Part shown: positions 54,721 through 63,872 of the stretch, one piece after another
Layout: every line of letters begins with the position of its first letter
Position numbering within the stretch: position 1 is the first letter of the stretch
Source: Planctomycetota bacterium
Lineage (GTDB): Bacteria > Planctomycetota > Planctomycetia > Pirellulales > Pirellulaceae
Direction: 5' to 3'
Length of the DNA stretch: 64,000 nucleotides
Assembly: GCA_963204915.1 (NCBI GenBank)
Contig: CAUJHS010000067.1
Span: 27,728-91,727 of the forward strand
Notes under the pieces: generated by a model
Database searches by the model: none
Told to the model about the DNA's origin: nothing
The model's input: the letters and a program-made list of their open reading frames with translations, nothing else
Program-made: the position numbers and the translations under genes

Positions 54721-56415
54721 ATGAGAACCTTATTGGGTCTGCCGCTGGTAGCCGTCATGTTGGCGGCCCTGTCGGCTAGCACGGCCTCCGCCGCATATTG
54801 CGGCGCCGCCTGCTACAACAAGTGCTGCGAACCGGCTTGCTGCCCGCAACCGGCTTGCTGCACGGTAATGAAAACCTGCCGCGAGGTTGTCTGGGAAAAG
54901 CAACAGATGACCTGCTACAAGACCGTCTATGAGCGCGGCTGCCAGACCAAGACGATCAACTGCGTGAAGTACGTTCCCGAGACGCATGTGCGCGAGTGCC
55001 AGTACACGGTGTGCAAGCCGGTGTATGAAACGAAGACCCGCACTTGCACCTACACCGTGTGCAACCCGGTCTGGGAAACCAAGACCAAGGACATTTGCTA
55101 CACGGTCTGCAAGCCGGTCTACGAAACGAAGACCGAATGCTACACCGTGTGCAAGCCGGTCTGGGAAACCAAGACCAAGGACGTTTGCTACACGGTCTGC
55201 AAGCCGGTCTACGAAACGAAGACCGAATGCTACACCGTGTGCAAGCCGGTCTGGGAAACCAAGACCAAGGACGTTTGCTATACGGTCTGCAAGCCGGTCT
55301 ACGAAACGAAGACCAAGACGGAATGCTATACCGTGTGCCACCCGGTCTGGGAAACCAAGACCAAGCAGTGCCATTACACGGTCTGCAAGCCGGTGTATGA
55401 GACCAAAACCGCTACCTGCAACTACACGGTCTGCGTGCCCGTGCAAGAGCAGAAAGTTCGCGAAGTTTGCGAAGTTCATTGCAAGCCGGTTCATTACACC
55501 AAAGAAGTGCAAGAGTGCTGCGGTCGTTGGGAAACCCAAGTGACCGAATGCCCCGGCCCGGTGGTGACCAAAGTTGTTCGCGAGCCCGGTTGCTGGACAT
55601 GGGATCCCTGCTGCTGCCGTTGCGTGTACTGCCCCGGCGAGTGCAAGACGATCCAAGTTCAATGCCCGCCGCGTCGCATTTGCAAGCGAGTTTGGGTGCC
55701 CGAAGTTCGCACTCGCACGATCAACTGCGTTCGCTACGAGCGTGAAGTTGTGAAGAAGCAGATTCCTTACACGGTCTGCCGTATGGTGCCCGAATGCCGC
55801 ACCAAGACGTACACCTACCAAGTGTGCCGCATGGTGCCGGAACATTGCGTGAAGACGCTGACCTACAAAGTGTGCCGCATGGTGCCCGAGCAGAAGACCC
55901 GCACGTACACCTACCAGGTGTGCCGCATGGTGCCCGAGCAATGCGTGAAGACGCTGACCTACAAGGTTTGCCACATGGTGCCCGAGCAACGTACCCGCAC
56001 CTACCAGGTGTGCCGTATGGTGCCCGAGCAATGCGTGAAGACGCTGACCTACAAGGTTTGCCGCATGGTGCCCGAGCAACGCACCCGCACCTACCAGGTG
56101 TGCCGTATGGTGCCCGAGCAATGCGTGAAGACGCTGACCTACAAGGTCTGCCGCATGGTGCCGGAAGTCCGCACAAAGGAAGTCCAATACACGGTGTGCC
56201 GCATGGTGTCGGAAGTCCGCACCAAGCAAATCCCGTACACGGTGTGCAAGCCCGTGCACTACACCAAGGAAATCCAAGTGCCGATTTGCGTGCCGAAGAA
56301 AGTCGCCTACACGGTGACACGTTGCGTGCCCCGCGTGGTGTGCAAAGAAGTGCCCGTGACGGTGTGCTGCCCGACGAATTGCTGCTGCGTTTCGTCTTGC
56401 GGTTGTGGCCACTAA
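54721..56415 (+). CDS. Cys-rich YTV-repeat surface protein
   Basis: A 564-residue exported protein built almost wholly of short Cys-containing repeats. A signal peptide (LPLVAVMLAALSASTASA) leads into a Cys-rich head. The N-terminal array (~95-240) repeats YTVCKPVYETKT / YTVCKPVWETKT. A central CCCRCVYC-type cluster divides it from the C-terminal array (~345-520), which repeats YQVCRMVPEQ and LTYKVCRMVPE. The tail is CCCVSSCGCGH. YTV-repeat proteins are characteristic of planctomycetes and were found in Rhodopirellula cell-wall preparations, where disulfide cross-linking is proposed. GAAGGAGA lies 10 bp before the ATG at 54721; an ATG at 54712 is too close. A strong terminator follows. Confidence 0.92.
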   Translation: MRTLLGLPLVAVMLAALSASTASAAYCGAACYNKCCEPACCPQPACCTVMKTCREVVWEKQQMTCYKTVYERGCQTKTINCVKYVPETHVRECQYTVCKPVYETKTRTCTYTVCNPVWETKTKDICYTVCKPVYETKTECYTVCKPVWETKTKDVCYTVCKPVYETKTECYTVCKPVWETKTKDVCYTVCKPVYETKTKTECYTVCHPVWETKTKQCHYTVCKPVYETKTATCNYTVCVPVQEQKVREVCEVHCKPVHYTKEVQECCGRWETQVTECPGPVVTKVVREPGCWTWDPCCCRCVYCPGECKTIQVQCPPRRICKRVWVPEVRTRTINCVRYEREVVKKQIPYTVCRMVPECRTKTYTYQVCRMVPEHCVKTLTYKVCRMVPEQKTRTYTYQVCRMVPEQCVKTLTYKVCHMVPEQRTRTYQVCRMVPEQCVKTLTYKVCRMVPEQRTRTYQVCRMVPEQCVKTLTYKVCRMVPEVRTKEVQYTVCRMVSEVRTKQIPYTVCKPVHYTKEIQVPICVPKKVAYTVTRCVPRVVCKEVPVTVCCPTNCCCVSSCGCGH

Positions 56416-56471
56416 GCCACGCAGATTGACGCGAACGTAGGACCCAGGCCGTAACGCTGGTCTGACAAGCT

Positions 56472-56507
56472 ACGGCCCGCTCCCTGCCAAGGAGTGGGCC
56501 GTTTTTT
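56472..56507 (+). terminator. Rho-independent terminator after the YTV protein
   Basis: ACGGCCCGCTCC (56472-56483) pairs with GGAGTGGGCCGT (56491-56502), one wobble, followed by six Ts. Confidence 0.88.
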
Positions 56508-56632
56508 GTTTCTTGCCCGTGGGCCAGCTCTCTGGGCGGTGCGGCTTCATGATCGCACCGGGCGGCGGTCGGGCGGATATAATCGTGGTTGCTGCTGTTG
56601 CGATAGGCTCGCTACCGGAGTCCGCCAACTTG

Positions 56633-58000
56633 ATGGGAAAAATCGCCTATTACTGCAACGAATGCTCGAACATCGTCACGTCTCGCCAGGTAGGTCATGG
56701 AGAACCCCTGGTTGACTCCGAGAGCGGCGAAGTCGTCAACTGCCCGCATGGGGATGTTACTCCGCTCAACTTAAGCCGTACGGCGTTCCTTATTGGTTTG
56801 CCTGGGACCGGCAAAACCTCGTACCTGGTCAGTTGCTTCCGCATGTTGAACCGTTCGCGTGATTGGACGGTCGTGTACGACGATCACGCATTCGAACGGA
56901 TGATTCGCGATGAAGCACGAATGCAGTATATGGATATTCCGCCAACGCCCGAGATTCGCGGCGTTCACCATCCGTATACCTGCATACGTGTTGCGCATTT
57001 GCCTTCGCGCACGAAGTTCGCCATGGTTTCGGTTGATGAGTCGGGGAAATGCTTTACCCAAATGCGAAACAACCCGCGGGAGTGGGATGACCAGGGGCTA
57101 GGCTGGTTGCTACGTCATTGCCCCGCGGTGCTGGTCACGCTTATGTGCGGTGAACCTAACCGCGATATGGACCGTGACTTGGGTCAGTTGTTTCATATGC
57201 TTATCAAACGCCGGTCGTCGCTTCGTCGCGTCATCGTCATGTTGACGGGCGCCGACCGGTTGGGCGGCACAGTCGAATCGGCATGTGAAGCGGCGCACCG
57301 CGCGTTTGTCGAGTCCTACCACATCTTTCCCGGCGTGTTGAAAAACGCGCGTATTCCGTTTGAACCGATTCCGCTCAGCAACGTAGGCGTACGTATTCAG
57401 GAGCGGATCTACGAGCCGTTTAATACCGCCGAGCCGTTACAGCGGCTCGTCGCCGAGTATCAGCCCTGGTGGAAGCGCTGGGGCGCGTCTTGGTTGGCTT
57501 CGCAACGACAGGCGCCCGTGGCGCAAACGACGTCGTTTGCGCCGGTCGAGCGCCATCGCCCGGTTGCGCAGGCCGCAGCGCGGGGACGTGTATTCATCAG
57601 TTATCGTCGAGAGGGGGGAGCCGAAACCGCGCGATTGATTCGCGGAGCGCTCCAGGAGCGAGGTTGGACGGTTTTTCTCGATGTCGAAGATCTTGACGCG
57701 AGCTTCTTTGATGAGCGATTGTTGGGTGAAATCGCGCGTGCGGAGAATTTTCTCGTCGTGCTGTCGCCCGGTTCGCTGGACCATTGCCACTCGCCGCACG
57801 ACTGGCTGCGACGCGAAATTGGTCACGCGTTACACCTGCGGAAAACCGTCGTGCCGGTGCTCAAGGCGGGGTTTTCTTTTCCATCCGCCGAACGGCTTCC
57901 GGAAGATTTGCGAGACCTCCCTCGACGTCACGGCATCTCCTACACGCACGAGTACTTTGCCGCGTTCATCGACAAACTGGAATCGTTGTTGGTGAGATAG
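56633..58000 (+). CDS. Zinc-ribbon / P-loop GTPase-like / TIR fusion protein
   Basis: A 455-residue three-part protein. Residues 1-45 form a small zinc ribbon (C8, C11, C37, H39). Residues ~48-300 are a P-loop NTPase: Walker A GLPGTGKTS at 55-63, a Walker-B-like VSVDES (D135), and a TGAD motif (205-208) at the G4 position of GTPases, resembling the double-GTPase (DO-GTPase) class seen in predicted conflict systems. A Pro/Gln/Ala linker leads to a TIR domain (~318-455) starting RVFISYRREGG, with FLDVEDLD and DWLRREIGHAL, where E395 matches the catalytic Glu of NAD-cleaving TIRs. A signalling or abortive-infection NADase is a reasonable inference. Start ATG at 56633, GGAG 12 bp upstream. It seems to be monocistronic. 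Confidence 0.88.
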   Translation: MGKIAYYCNECSNIVTSRQVGHGEPLVDSESGEVVNCPHGDVTPLNLSRTAFLIGLPGTGKTSYLVSCFRMLNRSRDWTVVYDDHAFERMIRDEARMQYMDIPPTPEIRGVHHPYTCIRVAHLPSRTKFAMVSVDESGKCFTQMRNNPREWDDQGLGWLLRHCPAVLVTLMCGEPNRDMDRDLGQLFHMLIKRRSSLRRVIVMLTGADRLGGTVESACEAAHRAFVESYHIFPGVLKNARIPFEPIPLSNVGVRIQERIYEPFNTAEPLQRLVAEYQPWWKRWGASWLASQRQAPVAQTTSFAPVERHRPVAQAAARGRVFISYRREGGAETARLIRGALQERGWTVFLDVEDLDASFFDERLLGEIARAENFLVVLSPGSLDHCHSPHDWLRREIGHALHLRKTVVPVLKAGFSFPSAERLPEDLRDLPRRHGISYTHEYFAAFIDKLESLLVR

Positions 58001-58094
58001 TGTGTGGCGACGTCGCACCGCAAGTTCGGTTGAAAGGCATTCTGACCGTTAGATTTGACCGCCGCAGCCACTTTTCGTTGTGGAATCGATCACG

Positions 58095-58535
58095 ATGAAG
58101 ATCACCCAACTACCGTTTAACCGTTTCATTGGCTTGGAGACTTCGCCAGTCGAAAGTGGCATGCTCATAAGCCTACCCGAGGGGTCACAGTACACCAATC
58201 ACCTTGGCAGTGTGCATGCAAGTGCCTTGTTGGCCGTTGCCGAGGCCGCCTCAGGCGCCTTCCTTCTACAGCACTTGGGAGACGCGGGCGATTACGTGCC
58301 GGTGGTAAGGCGGTTAGAGGCCAAATTTCGCAAGCCGGCGCTGGGTCGCGTATCGGCGCGCGGCGTTGCGACTGCGGTTGAGATAGCGCAGTGGAATGAC
58401 GATCTTGCCACACGGGGACGCCTGCTTGCGCCCGTTCCGGTCGAGGTCGTGGATACGGCGGGCGTCGTCGTGTTAACGGCCGTCGTGGAGTGGTTTATCG
58501 CGCGACGGGACGGCGACGAGTCGGCTCGCTCCTAA
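58095..58535 (+). CDS. Hotdog-fold thioesterase-like protein (DUF4442-like)
   Basis: A ~146-residue single hotdog domain of the PaaI/YbgC/DUF4442 type. NRFIGLETSPVESGMLI starts the fold, NHLGSVHASALLAVAEAASG is the typical active-site helix region, and LEAKFRKPALGRV follows. Catalysis would hydrolyse acyl-CoA, but no proven catalytic Asp/Glu is evident. A GTG at 58080 is an alternative start. It lies 94 bp after the TIR gene, in the same direction. Confidence 0.78.
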   Translation: MKITQLPFNRFIGLETSPVESGMLISLPEGSQYTNHLGSVHASALLAVAEAASGAFLLQHLGDAGDYVPVVRRLEAKFRKPALGRVSARGVATAVEIAQWNDDLATRGRLLAPVPVEVVDTAGVVVLTAVVEWFIARRDGDESARS

Positions 58536-58663
58536 CAAGCGGCCGCAACCGAGCGATGGAAGGATAGCGATTGAAAAATGTCGCATTCTCGCCGCGAAAA
58601 CAAACTCGTTCCTCCTGACTGGCGATCGCGTGGAGAAACGCGATCTTGGCGACCGACGGCAGG

Positions 58664-59611
58664 CTAGGGCTTCTCAATTTTCGCGTATTTTTCGTACTCC
58701 TGGGCGACGCGTCCTTCTTTCTCGTCGCCACGGTGAAGCAGCACGCGATACCGAAGGCTGATGCTCTCTCCTGGATTTATCGTGAACGACCCGTTCTGTG
58801 CCTTGTCGCCAGTGAAATCGCTCACGCCGAAGGGGTTGGCCGCAAAGAGACCGTACGTGCGGACGTGCCAATAGGTGGGAAACCGGAAGCTGCTAGGGTG
58901 GTTCATGATCGCCACGCCCAGGGTATCCCCCTCGACGGGGCCATGGTAGTCGACCCAGGGGGCGCGTTTGCCCCAAGCTTCGCCGTCAGCTTGTCCCTGG
59001 TCGTTGATGATTTTCCCGCCGAGCTTAGAGTCAACATTCATCGTGCCGGCGACTCGAATGCCAAACGTGCCTTCCTTCGTATCGCCGAACGTGACACTTC
59101 CTTCGGTCGCCTTCAGGGTGATATCGAAATCGATCCAACGTCGGTCGCTGTCGCCGCCGAACGTCAAAATCCGTTCGTCTTCGCAAATCTTCTTACCATC
59201 GGGACCCAGCCAATCGTTGCGCGTGATGATCTTGGCTTGCTCTCCTCCTTCCACTTTGACGAACTCGCGATGTGCGATCGTCCCATGGCCTTCGTTCTCA
59301 TGCCAGAAGTGGGCGCCGTTCACGTCGTCGTGCGTAAACCAAAACGAGCGTTGGTGAATGTGGTCGGTGCGTTCCCCCGGCTTGGCGTCTTCAAGCGGGT
59401 ACGCGCGCGTCATGGGTTTACCGCCAGGACCAAGCACCGGGTACAAAACGGGCTTAGCGCCGGATTTGGTCAGGTAGCGCGTAAAAAGCTGGCCGTTTAG
59501 CGACACCGTGACGCCCTCCGGGTCCTGCTTAACCGTGAGTTCTTCGGCGACGGCCGACGCAACGAGAGACAAAGTACAAGAAAGGGCTAATAGGAAATTG
59601 GCGTGAGGCAT
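58664..59611 (-). CDS. Exported PmoA-like (DUF6807) protein
   Basis: A ~315-residue secreted protein of the DUF6807 family, often labelled methane-oxygenase PmoA-like in planctomycetes but unrelated to methane monooxygenase. After the signal peptide (LLALSCTLSLVASAVAEE), features are RTDHIHQRSFWFTHDDVNG, HFWHENEGHGTI and the beta-sandwich end NPGESISLRYRVLLHRG. It probably recognises or processes a carbohydrate. The start lies at 59611 or 59617; GGTGG spacing favours 59611. Divergent from nothing close; 140 bp from the unknown gene upstream. Confidence 0.82.
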   Translation of the reverse strand: MPHANFLLALSCTLSLVASAVAEELTVKQDPEGVTVSLNGQLFTRYLTKSGAKPVLYPVLGPGGKPMTRAYPLEDAKPGERTDHIHQRSFWFTHDDVNGAHFWHENEGHGTIAHREFVKVEGGEQAKIITRNDWLGPDGKKICEDERILTFGGDSDRRWIDFDITLKATEGSVTFGDTKEGTFGIRVAGTMNVDSKLGGKIINDQGQADGEAWGKRAPWVDYHGPVEGDTLGVAIMNHPSSFRFPTYWHVRTYGLFAANPFGVSDFTGDKAQNGSFTINPGESISLRYRVLLHRGDEKEGRVAQEYEKYAKIEKP

Positions 59612-59751
59612 GACCATAATCCACCGAGGGAGGAATACGACGTCGCGCAAAATCGTTTGCGACGTCTGCCCAAACGGGCCAGTGTATGGTAATCCCTCGG
59701 AAACTCGCCTGCTACTGTGTGGCGAAGCGACGTAGGAGCTCGGCGCCGCGC

Positions 59752-60525
59752 TCAGTCAGCCTTGGCCACCCGTTTGGGCCACTGCAAATAATTGGCGAGT
59801 TCTACGTGCTCGAAGGTTTGCAGGTAGTTGTCAGCCTCGCCGATCTTTTTTTCATCGGTGGGCAGGATCCGTTCGGTGATCAAGTGCCGACTGCGGATCT
59901 CGACCTCTTTGCCGAACGCCGCCTTGGAAGGAACCGAGCGAATAACCTCTTGCGGCGCCAAACCGTGTTGTGCGAGCTGTTCGTTGAGCTGCATGCGCGC
60001 AAACGGCGGAATGTTACCAAGTCGAATCCCGTTGAGTCGCGCATAGCCGTCGGCAAAATCACGATAGCGACGCACGATGCCAGCGTCGCCGGGCTGTAAT
60101 CCTTTGGCCTCGTACGTTAGCAAAGGGCTTGTCAGCACAACGCGCCGCTGCTGCGAGTCGAACGTTACATCGAAGGAAGGCTCGGCAAGAAAACGGACGT
60201 CCGGATCTTTCGAAGCCAGCGCTTCGGCCTTGAGCCGCGCCGAGAGGCGGAGCAAGTCATCGGTGGTTACCGTGGTTTGCACGCGGCGCACGGGGTCGAG
60301 GAGTAGGAACCGTCCCTGCTGCACATGGTGGACGGTGACTTCTTTCGGGTCGCCGAGCAAGAAGTCATACACTACGCCGCCACGAAAGATCGTAAGGTAT
60401 TGTGCGGTCGGCTCTTTCTGTTTGCCCAGAAACACGTCGGTCTCGACGCGAAAATCCTGCGCGTTGACCAGCCCGGGCGCCGCCAGGAATAGCCAAGCTG
60501 TCACGGCGATGGTCAGCTCTCGCAT
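59752..60525 (-). CDS. Exported protein of unknown function
   Basis: A 257-residue product with a signal peptide (ELTIAVTAWLFLAAPGLVNAQ) and a beta-rich body: VETDVFLGKQKEPTAQYLTI, VVYDFLLGDPKEVTVHHVQQ, RFLLLDPVRRVQTTVTTDD. The pattern resembles a lipoprotein-carrier or outer-membrane sandwich, but I cannot assign a family. GGAGGG lies 6 bp before the ATG at 60525. It is transcribed away from the MFS gene at 60707. Confidence 0.65.
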   Translation of the reverse strand: MRELTIAVTAWLFLAAPGLVNAQDFRVETDVFLGKQKEPTAQYLTIFRGGVVYDFLLGDPKEVTVHHVQQGRFLLLDPVRRVQTTVTTDDLLRLSARLKAEALASKDPDVRFLAEPSFDVTFDSQQRRVVLTSPLLTYEAKGLQPGDAGIVRRYRDFADGYARLNGIRLGNIPPFARMQLNEQLAQHGLAPQEVIRSVPSKAAFGKEVEIRSRHLITERILPTDEKKIGEADNYLQTFEHVELANYLQWPKRVAKAD

Positions 60526-60706
60526 TGTCCACCCTCCTCGCGATAGGTGCGAATCGTTTTGGGCGAGGAGCATACGCAAACAGGATGCGGCTCGTCCAGA
60601 GCGAACTGGAGGATTTGTGCTTTTTTCTGCACAATTTCTCTTTTAGAATGTGCGGTTTCGCTACTTTGGCGAGTACGAGATTTCTTTTGGCAACAGGTTT
60701 TCCGGA

Positions 60707-62158
60707 ATGAACTCGATGATCCCCGTCCGCTTAAGCATCATGATGTTCCTACAGTTTTTCTTGTGGGGATCATGGTATGTGACGGCGTATTTGTTTTTGA
60801 GCAAGATCGGTTTTGGCGGGCCGCAGATCGGTTGGACGTACTCGGTTGGGCCGATTGCCGGTATGATTTCTCCTTTTTTTGTGGGCATGGTGGCCGACCG
60901 ATTCTTTTCGACCGAACGGATTCTTGGCTTTTTGCATATTCTGGGCGGCGTGGCCATGCTTGGTGCAGCCGCCATGATGGGAAGCCATACGCCCATGCCG
61001 TTGTTGTTTGGCGAAACAACGATTTCGATTCCCACGCTTGCGATTTCCGAAACGGCCGCCAGCCCGACCGTAATTAACCTGTTGTTTTTCGCCCACATGT
61101 TGTGCTTCTTTCCCACTTTGGCGCTGACGAACTCGCTCGCGCTGCACAACATGACGAATCCGGAGAAACAGTTTCCGTTGATTCGCGTATTCGGAACGAT
61201 TGGCTGGATCGTGGCGGGCTTATTTGTGAGTTGGCAAGGATGGGACGCCGCCGTCAATTTGTTTTACTTGGCGGGCGCCGCGGCGATCGTCATGGGCGTT
61301 TACAGCTTCACGCTTCCACATACGCCTCCGGCGGGCAAAGGAAAGGCTGTCACGGCGCGAGAAGTGTTAGGACTTGATGCGTTGGGAATGCTCGCTCGTC
61401 CCTCCTATTTTGTCTTTATGCTGAGTTCGTTTCTGGTGTGCATTCCCCTGGCGTTCTACTACCAAATGGCGGCGAAATTTGTGGATCATGCCGGCCTGGC
61501 TAATCCGGCGTTCAAAATGTCGTTCGGCCAAATGTCGGAAGTGTTCTTCATGTTTGTGATGCCGCTATTCTTCGCCCGTCTCGGGGTCAAGTGGATGCTG
61601 TTTGTTGGCATGCTTGCGTGGATTGCGCGTTATGCCCTGTTCTCTTTGGGCGCTTCGGACGGCGTGGCCGGGATGGTTCTGGGAGGCATCTTGCTTCACG
61701 GCATTTGCTACGACTTCTTCTTTGTCACGGGCCAAATCTACACCGACAAGGTCGCGCCGCGAGATATTCGCGCCCAAGCGCAAGGCATGCTGGTCTTATT
61801 CACCCTTGGATTGGGCATGCTCATTGGCGCACAAACGGCCGGTCAGGTTGAGAAGGCGTTTACCGCCGATAATGCTGCGGAATTGCAGGCGCAGGCCGAA
61901 CCCTTGGCCGCACAAATTACTGAGTTGGAGAAGACCGCCGCGTCGGATCCGGCGACGAGTGAACGAATCGCCGATCTGCGTCGACAACGCAGCGAGATCT
62001 TGTTGCAATCCGTCGATTGGCGCATGGTTTGGGGCCTTCCCGCAATTGGCGCCGCAATTATTGCCGTGATGTTTGCACTCGCGTTTCGCGACACAACCGA
62101 CCGCAACGTCAGCGAGGGCGAAGTCGCAAAGGGTCACAGTAAGGAAAGGAATCCCTAG
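60707..62158 (+). CDS. MFS transporter, nucleoside-permease (NupG)-like
   Basis: A ~483-residue MFS transporter with 12 predicted helices, nearest to the NupG/XapB nucleoside:H+ symporters: RLSIMMFLQFFLWGSWYVTAYLFL at helix 1, PFFVGMVADRFFSTERIL between helices 2 and 3, PLIRVFGTIGWIVAG mid-protein. A ~60-residue Ala/Glu-rich loop (AEPLAAQITELEKTAASD) precedes the last helix, which is unusual. Substrate is inferred as nucleoside or sugar. Start at 60707 (ATG 60716 also possible). Confidence 0.85.
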   Translation: MNSMIPVRLSIMMFLQFFLWGSWYVTAYLFLSKIGFGGPQIGWTYSVGPIAGMISPFFVGMVADRFFSTERILGFLHILGGVAMLGAAAMMGSHTPMPLLFGETTISIPTLAISETAASPTVINLLFFAHMLCFFPTLALTNSLALHNMTNPEKQFPLIRVFGTIGWIVAGLFVSWQGWDAAVNLFYLAGAAAIVMGVYSFTLPHTPPAGKGKAVTAREVLGLDALGMLARPSYFVFMLSSFLVCIPLAFYYQMAAKFVDHAGLANPAFKMSFGQMSEVFFMFVMPLFFARLGVKWMLFVGMLAWIARYALFSLGASDGVAGMVLGGILLHGICYDFFFVTGQIYTDKVAPRDIRAQAQGMLVLFTLGLGMLIGAQTAGQVEKAFTADNAAELQAQAEPLAAQITELEKTAASDPATSERIADLRRQRSEILLQSVDWRMVWGLPAIGAAIIAVMFALAFRDTTDRNVSEGEVAKGHSKERNP

Positions 62159-62377
62159 TACGCGCTTCGTCCGATGCGCCGTTGATTCGTTCCGTAAGAA
62201 ATGGCCTCCTGTCGGCAGTGATGATCCGGCGGAAATCGTCTGTTGACGGTCGCGTAGCGCCGAATAAGCCTAGGCGCCATTCGAGCGGCAGACGACGTTG
62301 TATGCGCGACCCGTTGGTTTTTACGCCAGTAGGATTTGCCCTAATAGAGTTCACTTTCAATAGGTTCGCTCTCTGAA

Positions 62378-63829
62378 ATGCACGCAGTATTCCAAGTAGC
62401 CCTTTGGTGCCGCACCCTTGCGTGCGTTGCGTTCTTGCTGCTTTTTGCTACTTCAGCACGCGCGGCGGGCGACGCAATCCGCGTTGGGTTCGGTGAAATC
62501 GACATTACCCCAACCCTGCGCGACGATCGTCCCGTCTGGTTAGCCGGATACGGGCAAGGACGTCGAGCAACCGGTGTTCATGATCCACTCGTGGCGCGTT
62601 GCTTAGTTTTGGATGACGGCCAGCAGCAAGTGGCGGTCGTCTCGGTCGATTTGATCGGCCTGCAGTATCCCGATACGCTTCGCATTCGCCAGAAACTTGC
62701 CGATTTTCATTACGTCTTGGTTTCAAGCACGCACAATCATGAAGGCCCCGATGTGATCGGTATTTGGGGGCGCAACCCTGTCACGCGCGGCGTGGACGAT
62801 GAATACGTTACTTGGGTGGTTGACCGGGTTGGTGAGATGGTGCGCAACGCCCAGAAGCAAATGTTCGAAGCGACGGCGTCATTCGGAACGGCCAAGGACG
62901 ACAACTTGCTCCGCGATAGTCGCCAGCCCTATGTATTTGACGGCGTTCTTCGTACTTTGGTTTTTCAAAAGGAGGGCCAGGATCAACCTGCCGGGATCGT
63001 GGTGCAATGGAACTGTCACCCCGAAGCGCTGGGTTCAAAGAATACGCTCATCACGGCCGATTTTCCTTGGGCCACCGTGGCAGCCCTGAAGGCGAAATAT
63101 GGCTGCCCCGTGGTTTACCTGACCGGCGCGGTCGGCGGCCTGATGGCGCCGCCGCGCGGGAGGTTTCAGAATGCCCAGGGAACTACACTCGACGAAGGGC
63201 AATTTGAGTTCGCTCAATTCTACGGAGAGGCCGTCGCCAAACTTGCCAATGACGCCATTGACGCCGCGACGCCGATTACATTGGCGCCCTTGCACGTTTC
63301 AGCCAAACCGATCGCGATTCCGCTACAGAACCCCATGTATGGGGCCGCGCGGTCGATTGGCGTGTTAAAACGGACGGCACGTCAATGGACGGGCGACGCG
63401 GAGAAGTTGGGAGAAGTGGTCCCCTTATTGTCGAATTATCAAGGCACGCTCGGCTTAGAAACCGAGGTGGCCTATTTGCGGTTCGGAGAACTGCACGTCG
63501 CTGCGATACCGGGAGAACTCTATCCTGAACTCGTGTACGGCGAATTCCAATCGCCGGTTGATCCAAACGTTGATTATCCGGACGCTCCGCTTGAAAAGAC
63601 GGTTGCGGACCTCATGCCCGGCGAGAAATGGATGTTCCTCGGCCTAGCCAACGACGAAATTGGCTACATCATCCCCAAAACCCAGTGGGATACGAAACCG
63701 CCCTACGCCTCCGGGCGGACGGACGACCCGCAGTATGGCGAAGAGAACTCGGGCGGCCCGAATGTAGCGGCGGCGATTCATCGCGAGTCGCTCGCGGTTC
63801 TGCAGAAGCTACACGAAATCGCTCCGTAG
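62378..63829 (+). CDS. Exported neutral/alkaline ceramidase-like protein
   Basis: A 483-residue secreted protein with a signal peptide (LACVAFLLLFATSARAAG) and an N-terminal neutral ceramidase-like domain: VGFGEIDITPT, WLAGYGQGRRATGVHDPL, VVSVDLIGL, and VSSTHNHEGPD with the zinc-type His pair; a later WNCHPEALG supplies another His. True ceramidases (~700 aa) have an extra C-terminal domain, missing here. It may act on an amide-linked lipid or sugar; specificity is unknown. Planctomycetes carry many such copies. Start ATG at 62378. Confidence 0.82.
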   Translation: MHAVFQVALWCRTLACVAFLLLFATSARAAGDAIRVGFGEIDITPTLRDDRPVWLAGYGQGRRATGVHDPLVARCLVLDDGQQQVAVVSVDLIGLQYPDTLRIRQKLADFHYVLVSSTHNHEGPDVIGIWGRNPVTRGVDDEYVTWVVDRVGEMVRNAQKQMFEATASFGTAKDDNLLRDSRQPYVFDGVLRTLVFQKEGQDQPAGIVVQWNCHPEALGSKNTLITADFPWATVAALKAKYGCPVVYLTGAVGGLMAPPRGRFQNAQGTTLDEGQFEFAQFYGEAVAKLANDAIDAATPITLAPLHVSAKPIAIPLQNPMYGAARSIGVLKRTARQWTGDAEKLGEVVPLLSNYQGTLGLETEVAYLRFGELHVAAIPGELYPELVYGEFQSPVDPNVDYPDAPLEKTVADLMPGEKWMFLGLANDEIGYIIPKTQWDTKPPYASGRTDDPQYGEENSGGPNVAAAIHRESLAVLQKLHEIAP

Positions 63830-63872
63830 AGCATCCAATTGTTGTAACCCTGGAAGTAAATGGGAGACGGCA

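Noticed and set aside
55080..55330. Direct repeats resembling a CRISPR array
   Set aside because: They are in-frame coding repeats of the YTV protein with no spacer variation and no cas genes nearby.
54730..56412. 560-codon open frame on the minus strand
   Set aside because: Exact antisense of the YTV gene; its His/Ala/Leu-rich repeats are the mirror of the coding repeats.
58664..59611. Annotating the PmoA-like protein as methane monooxygenase
   Set aside because: The family name is misleading; sequence is a soluble secreted beta-sandwich without the membrane helices of real PmoA.
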